Assembly: GCF_005938745.2 (NCBI RefSeq)
Contig: NZ_VCBX02000001.1
Coordinates: forward strand, 2,700,001-2,764,000
Direction: 5' to 3'
Source of the DNA: Rhodococcus sp. KBS0724
GTDB lineage: Bacteria > Actinomycetota > Actinomycetes > Mycobacteriales > Mycobacteriaceae
Length of the DNA stretch: 64,000 nt
Of the stretch, positions 60,041 to 64,000 are shown piece by piece. The notes below the pieces were generated by a model. That model was given only the letters and a program-made list of their open reading frames with translations, made no database searches and was not told the origin of the DNA. Within the stretch, counting starts at the first letter, position 1. The number at the start of each line of letters is the position of its first letter. The translations under genes were made by a program, and so were the position numbers.

Positions 60041-60056
60041 TCAAACATCTGTTCGA
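60041..60056 (-). promoter_or_regulatory. LexA box at lexA
   Basis: TCAAACATCTGTTCGA on the plus strand has one mismatch to TCGAAC-N4-GTTCGA. On the minus strand TAGATT lies 19 bases past its GTTTGA end (60018-60023), a plausible lexA -10. Confidence 0.85.
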
Positions 60057-60104
60057 CCTGTGTCGCTCGAACAGGAGACTTTGTCAGTCAGACGTGGTAG
60101 AAAT

Positions 60105-60136
60105 TCGAACATGCGTTCCATCGAACGCAGGTTCGA
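60105..60136 (+). promoter_or_regulatory. Two abutting LexA boxes before the LysM gene
   Basis: TCGAACATGCGTTCCA (60105-60120, one mismatch) is followed without gap by TCGAACGCAGGTTCGA (60121-60136, perfect). A further half-site GTTCGAA is at 60148-60154. The gene starts at 60184. Confidence 0.9.
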
Positions 60137-60183
60137 ACCGCTAACGAGTTCGAATGAGCCGGTGTAGATCCGCGGAGGTCAAG

Positions 60184-60807
60184 ATGGGCAACGCAGCACT
60201 GAAATACGACGCAGCTTTCGAGTACGACCCAGCTTCTGATCAGGCACTTCCGCATTCTCCGGTGGCGCCGAAATATCACGCGTCGTTCTACGATGCCGCG
60301 CCGTACGACGAGGCCGTCGGGGCGATGGCCTACCGCGTCCGCCGTGAGGCGATAGACATTCGCGGACGTCGTGACGCTGTTCGTGAGCCGGCCGGTGATC
60401 GCCGATTCGATCGAGATTCGGATTCTTCGCGACCGCACAGCGGGAACTTCGACCATCGCAATCGGGTGGGAGTCTCGCGGGCGCCTCATCTCGTCGATGT
60501 CGATCGTGTCGATTCCGGTGGCGTCGGTTGGCGGAGTATGGCAACGGGCGTGCTGTTGACGGCCGTGACGGTGCTCGGTCTGGTGGGGCTCGCTGCTGTG
60601 TCCACAAGTGGTGCTTCGGATCCGGTCGGTGCTACCTCCGTTGTACGTGTTGCAGCAGGTGAATCGCTGAGCGACATCGCAGCCGATATTGCTCCCGGCC
60701 AATCGGTGGGTGTTGTTATCGAGCGGATCATGGATCTCAATGCAATGAATGATTCCAGGCTGAAGGTAGGTCAGACGCTGATTGTTCCTGTCGCGCAGGG
60801 GCGTTGA
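60184..60807 (+). CDS. SOS-controlled LysM membrane protein (Rv2719c-like)
   Basis: 207 residues. A charged cytoplasmic part (1-110) leads to one membrane helix (about 117-137), then an outside LysM domain (VVRVAAGESLSDIA to LKVGQTLIVPV). The arrangement, divergence from lexA and the LexA boxes match M. tuberculosis Rv2719c and the corynebacterial SOS division inhibitor, which delay septation during DNA damage. GGAGG stands five bases before ATG 60184. Confidence 0.85.
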   Translation: MGNAALKYDAAFEYDPASDQALPHSPVAPKYHASFYDAAPYDEAVGAMAYRVRREAIDIRGRRDAVREPAGDRRFDRDSDSSRPHSGNFDHRNRVGVSRAPHLVDVDRVDSGGVGWRSMATGVLLTAVTVLGLVGLAAVSTSGASDPVGATSVVRVAAGESLSDIAADIAPGQSVGVVIERIMDLNAMNDSRLKVGQTLIVPVAQGR

Positions 60808-60883
60808 GGTCCGCGCAGTGCGATTCGAGGTTACGGTGTGCGCCGGTGTCGAGCACACCGCGGCCGGAGAAGGACCGAGCATG

Positions 60884-60911
60884 CGTTCGGGTGGTGTCGA
60901 ACGAGTAAGCT
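60884..60911 (+). promoter_or_regulatory. Inverted repeat and -10 element upstream of nrdR
   Basis: CGTTCG (60884-60889) and CGAACG (60898-60903) are separated by eight bases and lie just before TAAGCT (60906-60911). The half-sites have the opposite orientation to a LexA box. About 115 bases of leader precede nrdR. Confidence 0.4.
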
Positions 60912-61031
60912 GTGAGCTTGACAGTCACACCACCTCGGGTGGTCGCGCAACTGCTCTGTGAATCTTTCGAAGATTTGCAGTTGGTGGAAATTTCGATTGC
61001 GGCCATTTCCGGCAACGAAGAAGGAACCGCG

Positions 61032-61517
61032 ATGCATTGCCCGTTCTGCCGGCACCCTGACTCCCGAGTGGTCGACTCGCGTGAGGCGGATGAAGGTCAG
61101 GCAATTCGCCGTCGTCGTTCGTGTCCCGAATGTGGCCGTCGCTTCACGACAGTCGAGACGGCGGTGCTGTCGGTAGTCAAGCGCAGTGGTGTCACCGAGC
61201 CTTTCAGTCGCGAGAAAGTGGTCAAGGGTGTGCGCCGCGCGTGCCAGGGCCGTCATGTCGACAACGATTCGTTGAACTTGTTGGCTCAGCAGGTCGAGGA
61301 TGCCGTGCGTGCTTCCGGTTCGGCTGAGATTCCGAGCAACGAAGTGGGATTGGCAATCTTGGACCCGTTGCGAAACCTCGACGAGGTGGCATATCTCCGG
61401 TTTGCGTCGGTCTATAAATCCTTCAGCTCCGCCGAAGATTTCGAGCGAGAGATCACGGATATGCGAACCCGTGTGGATGCACAAGCGTCCGGCGAAGAAG
61501 TTGTCTCAGTCGACTGA
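61032..61517 (+). CDS. nrdR: Ribonucleotide reductase regulator NrdR
   Basis: 161 residues. A zinc ribbon at the N-terminus (CPFC, then CPECGRRF) is followed by an ATP-cone domain ([20 protein letters not shown]). It represses ribonucleotide reductase genes according to the ATP/dATP ratio. ATG 61032 gives the universal MHCPFC start; the frame is open upstream for 40 more codons but these are not conserved. AAGGA lies six bases before the ATG. Confidence 0.96.
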   Translation: MHCPFCRHPDSRVVDSREADEGQAIRRRRSCPECGRRFTTVETAVLSVVKRSGVTEPFSREKVVKGVRRACQGRHVDNDSLNLLAQQVEDAVRASGSAEIPSNEVGLAILDPLRNLDEVAYLRFASVYKSFSSAEDFEREITDMRTRVDAQASGEEVVSVD

Positions 61518-61680
61518 GTCCTGTCGAGGGAGCATCCTTAGATAACGCTCCGAGAACAAATGGGGCTTTTGTCCCTATTCTCCGGCCCTAGACGCCTACG
61601 CTCGACGAGTACGTTCAGCGGTCCGAGTCGGAATCGCAGCATTCGGGCCGAAAGTCCGCATCTGTCGTTACGGAGGCGTT

Positions 61681-61791
61681 ATGCCCTTGAACGGAATCCT
61701 CGCAGTAGTCAACAGCCTGGTCACGTTAGGTTTGGCCAATACTGTCGCAACGATCGGTGGCTCGGTCGCCAACGTGAACATTGTGCAGTGA
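61681..61791 (+). CDS. Putative 36-residue hydrophobic peptide
   Basis: ATG 61681 is preceded by GGAGG (61672-61676) at four bases, a strong ribosome binding site, and the frame runs to TGA at 61789. The peptide begins MPLNGILAVVNSLVTLGLAN and is rich in Val, Asn, Gly and Ala, without charged residues, so it is likely membrane-active or inserted. It lies 163 bases after nrdR and ends just before the convergent hrpA stop. No homologue is recognised. Its status as a real gene needs expression evidence. Confidence 0.55.
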   Translation: MPLNGILAVVNSLVTLGLANTVATIGGSVANVNIVQ

Positions 61792-61802
61792 ACTCCTGAC
61801 GA

Positions 61803-64000
61803 TCAGCGTTTGATCGACTCGATTGCTTTGAGTACCCGCTTCTCCGAGACCGGAGTCGGGGTACCCAAGGACTGTGCAAACAATCCCACCCGAAGTTCCT
61901 CGATCATCCACGAGATGGCGTCGACATCTCGGGCGGTACGACGCTCTTCCGGCAGCGAATTCAACAATCTGTCGTATGCGGCGTATACCCGATCGAGAAC
62001 GTCCATGGCCTGTTGGTCGCGATGAGCGCTTGCAGGAAGCGCTTCGAGTCGGAAGGTCGCGGCCGCCAAGTATCGGGGAAGCTCGCGTAGTCTCGCCGAA
62101 CCCAATTCCGCGACAAATCCGGGGAAGAGGAGCGATTTCAGTTGCTCGCGAACGTCTTCGGCGGCTTCTCCGCTGGATCGGTGGAGGACGACATTCAAGC
62201 GGTGTGATTGTTCGAGAATGGGAACGATCATGCGCAGTATCGCGGACACGCGCCCGGCCAATTCCGATCGGGCCACTTTCACGAGTGCCTCGAATGCCTC
62301 GGGTGTCCGCACCGGTCCACCGTGGGCAGCGATGATCTCGTTGGCTGCGGCAACACGACAGTCCTCGACCAACGCTTCGAGGCTTCCGTCGGGATTCTGT
62401 CCCAGCATGAGCCGGTGTGTATTGGACAGCCCGGATGTCACTGCCTTGAGTTGTGTGGGTACAGCCGCGAGAAGAAGAGCGCGAGTGCCCTCTCGCATGG
62501 CTTGTGCCTGCGCTGCGGGGGTACTGAGAACCCGTACGGCCACGCCGCCGTTTTCCGGCACCAGCGCCGGGTATCCGGTGACCTGCTGGCCGCCGATGCT
62601 CCGGGTGATGGTCGACTCCAGCGCGCCCAGTGTCTCGGAAGTCCACACCGTCGCTGCTGCCCGCTCGGTGCCGGTCGCTGCCTTGGCAACTTCCTTCTGA
62701 ACTCGCGGGGCGAGAGTGCGTCGCAATTGCGCCAGGTCCTTGCCCTTGGCCAAAACTTTTCCGGATTCGTCCTCGACCACAAACGTCATCCGAAGGTGAT
62801 CGGGAATGGCGCTCGGATCAAAATCCTTGGCGTCGATGTGCGTTGCACCCAAACGAGACAACTCGCGTGCCATCGCGGTGAGCAGCGGTTCCGATCGTGG
62901 CTTTACCGAAGCCAGTGCTGCGGCTGCATAGTCCGGTGCCGGAACAACCTGTCGCCGGACGGTCTTGGGTAGCGTCTTGATCAATGCCGACACCAATTCG
63001 ACGCGCATGCCCGGTACCAGCCAGTCGAACCCGACGGGTTGGAGTTGTGCGAGGAGGCCGACGGGAATGTGCGCGGTGACACCGTCGTCGTCCTTGCCTG
63101 GTTCGAATTGATAGGTGAGTGGCAACAGCATGTCGCCCTGACGCCAGGCGTCCGGGTATTCGCCGCCCAAAACCGTTGCGGCGTCGGAATTCACGACGGT
63201 TTCGGGTGTGAACGTCAGCAGGTTCGGATCTTGCCGGCGCGCAGCTTTCCACCACTTGTCGAAGTGGCGCGCCGACACAGCTTCGGCGCTGACGCGGGAG
63301 TCGTAGAACTCGTAGAGCGTCTCGTCGTCTACCAGGATGTCGCGTCGACGAGCTCGGTTCTCGAGTTCTTCGACATTGTCGAGTAGTGCGCGGTTTTCGT
63401 GGAAGAACTTGTGCTGGGTGGTCCATTCGCCCTGTACCAGTGCATGACGGATGAACAGTTCGCGCGAAATTTCCGGATCGATCGACGAGTAGGTGACAGC
63501 GCGCCCGGTAACCAGGGGTACGCCGTAGAGCGTCACGCGTTCGTAGGCCATGGCCGAACCGCGCTTGGATGACCAATGCGGCTCGGAATAGGTTCGTTTG
63601 ACCAGGTGGGGGGCCAGTTTCTCGGCCCACTCCGGTTCGATGCGCGCGGACATACGCGCCCAGAGCCTGGTTGTCTCCACCAGTTCGGCGGCCATCACCC
63701 AGCGTGGTGGCTTCTTGAACAGGCCGGAGCCGGGGAAGATCGCAAAGCGGCTTCCGCGAGCGCCGAGGTAGTCGCGCTTTTCGCCTTCACGAAGTCCGAT
63801 GTGGGAGAGCAGACCAGCCAGCAACGACTGGTGGATCGAATTCTCGGCCGCGGGTAGTTCATTGACCGACCAACCGAGTCCGCGTGTGATCTGACGCAAC
63901 TGTCCGTGCAGATCTTGCCATTCGCGAATGCGCAGCCAGTGCAGGAACTCGTTGCGGCACATCTTGCGGAATTGGCTCGAGGACAGATCGTTTCGCTGCT
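61803..64000 (-). CDS. hrpA: ATP-dependent RNA helicase HrpA, C-terminal part
   Basis: About 732 residues are visible, open to the right edge; the DEAH helicase core lies outside. The visible part has the oligonucleotide-binding-fold region (EFLHWLRIREWQDLHGQL, then RFAIFPGSGLFKKPPRWVMAAELVET) and the long DUF3418 domain specific to HrpA, with YEFYDSRVSAEAVSARHFDKWWK. DUF3418 enzymes act on RNA structure and, in some bacteria, on stalled ribosomes. It converges on the small peptide gene, 11 bases apart. Confidence 0.93.
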   Translation of the reverse strand, partial: QRNDLSSSQFRKMCRNEFLHWLRIREWQDLHGQLRQITRGLGWSVNELPAAENSIHQSLLAGLLSHIGLREGEKRDYLGARGSRFAIFPGSGLFKKPPRWVMAAELVETTRLWARMSARIEPEWAEKLAPHLVKRTYSEPHWSSKRGSAMAYERVTLYGVPLVTGRAVTYSSIDPEISRELFIRHALVQGEWTTQHKFFHENRALLDNVEELENRARRRDILVDDETLYEFYDSRVSAEAVSARHFDKWWKAARRQDPNLLTFTPETVVNSDAATVLGGEYPDAWRQGDMLLPLTYQFEPGKDDDGVTAHIPVGLLAQLQPVGFDWLVPGMRVELVSALIKTLPKTVRRQVVPAPDYAAAALASVKPRSEPLLTAMARELSRLGATHIDAKDFDPSAIPDHLRMTFVVEDESGKVLAKGKDLAQLRRTLAPRVQKEVAKAATGTERAAATVWTSETLGALESTITRSIGGQQVTGYPALVPENGGVAVRVLSTPAAQAQAMREGTRALLLAAVPTQLKAVTSGLSNTHRLMLGQNPDGSLEALVEDCRVAAANEIIAAHGGPVRTPEAFEALVKVARSELAGRVSAILRMIVPILEQSHRLNVVLHRSSGEAAEDVREQLKSLLFPGFVAELGSARLRELPRYLAAATFRLEALPASAHRDQQAMDVLDRVYAAYDRLLNSLPEERRTARDVDAISWMIEELRVGLFAQSLGTPTPVSEKRVLKAIESIKR

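Noticed and set aside
60881..60961. 26-residue frame before nrdR with a purine-rich sequence upstream
   Set aside because: It overlaps the inverted repeat and the likely nrdR -10 box, and the product has no coherent composition.

Overview
The window is an ordinary chromosomal core region of a high-GC actinobacterium, most likely a Rhodococcus of the R. erythropolis/R. qingshengii type. This is inferred from protein families, gene order and codon bias, not from a database search. The order thyX-dapA-RNase J-ftsK-argA-pgsA-cinA-clgR-pspA-pspM-DUF3046-recA-recX-miaB-DUF349-miaA-dapF-hflX-fadE-lexA-(LysM protein)-nrdR is close to that of mycobacteria, with local insertions. No rRNA, tRNA, insertion sequence, prophage or CRISPR array was found.

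Layout. 1-13535 (minus strand): respiratory complex I operon nuoA to nuoM, with nuoM cut by the window edge. Nearly every gene overlaps the next by 1-8 bases. A receiver-only response regulator lies just upstream. 14352-15359: an SRPBCC protein and an orphan HicB/ribbon-helix-helix protein, with twin TGACGTCA palindromes in front of it. 15449-22770: thyX, dapA, RNase J, a DinB-like protein and ftsK. 22818-25901: TerC, YciI, argA, pgsA and a CinA-type amidase. 26047-28315: the envelope-stress cluster clgR-pspA-pspM. 28328-30214: the ECF biotin transporter bioY-bioM-bioN. 30438-34792: a small membrane protein, a PIG-L deacetylase, a TetR regulator with glpD, and a glycosyltransferase. 34840-36899: DUF3046, recA and recX. 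37002-40389: the glutamate-type ABC transporter gluABCD. 40549-50313: miaB, a membrane protein, a DUF349 protein, a LigB-like protein, miaA, a sortase, dapF, hflX and an exported protein. 50366-56384: the fructose PTS (ptsH, fruA, fruK, fruR and divergent ptsI). 56430-59005: a uracil permease and an acyl-CoA dehydrogenase. 59077-61791: lexA, an SOS-type LysM protein, nrdR and a 36-codon small gene. 61803-64000: the C-terminal part of HrpA.

How the parts work together. lexA, recA and the LysM gene form the core of a visible SOS circuit: one LexA box at recA, one at lexA and two abutting boxes at the LysM gene. recA also has a match to the LexA-independent mycobacterial damage promoter. clgR, pspA and pspM form the envelope-stress module. 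dapA and dapF serve diaminopimelate and lysine synthesis. miaA and miaB act in sequence on tRNA A37. The fru/pts genes make a complete fructose phosphorelay from EI through HPr to FruA, followed by FruK.

Regulatory structure stands out more than gene content. Eleven genes have a TANNNT -10 element placed 5-8 bases before the start codon, which predicts leaderless mRNAs. Five strong hairpins separate transcription units. No clearly novel multi-gene system was found. The least explained items are the 36-codon ORF after nrdR, the orphan HicB protein with its twin operators, the repeat-rich lexA leader, the exact 27-bp duplication across the hflX stop, the GATC palindrome cluster before bioY, and a sortase that seems to lack its catalytic arginine.
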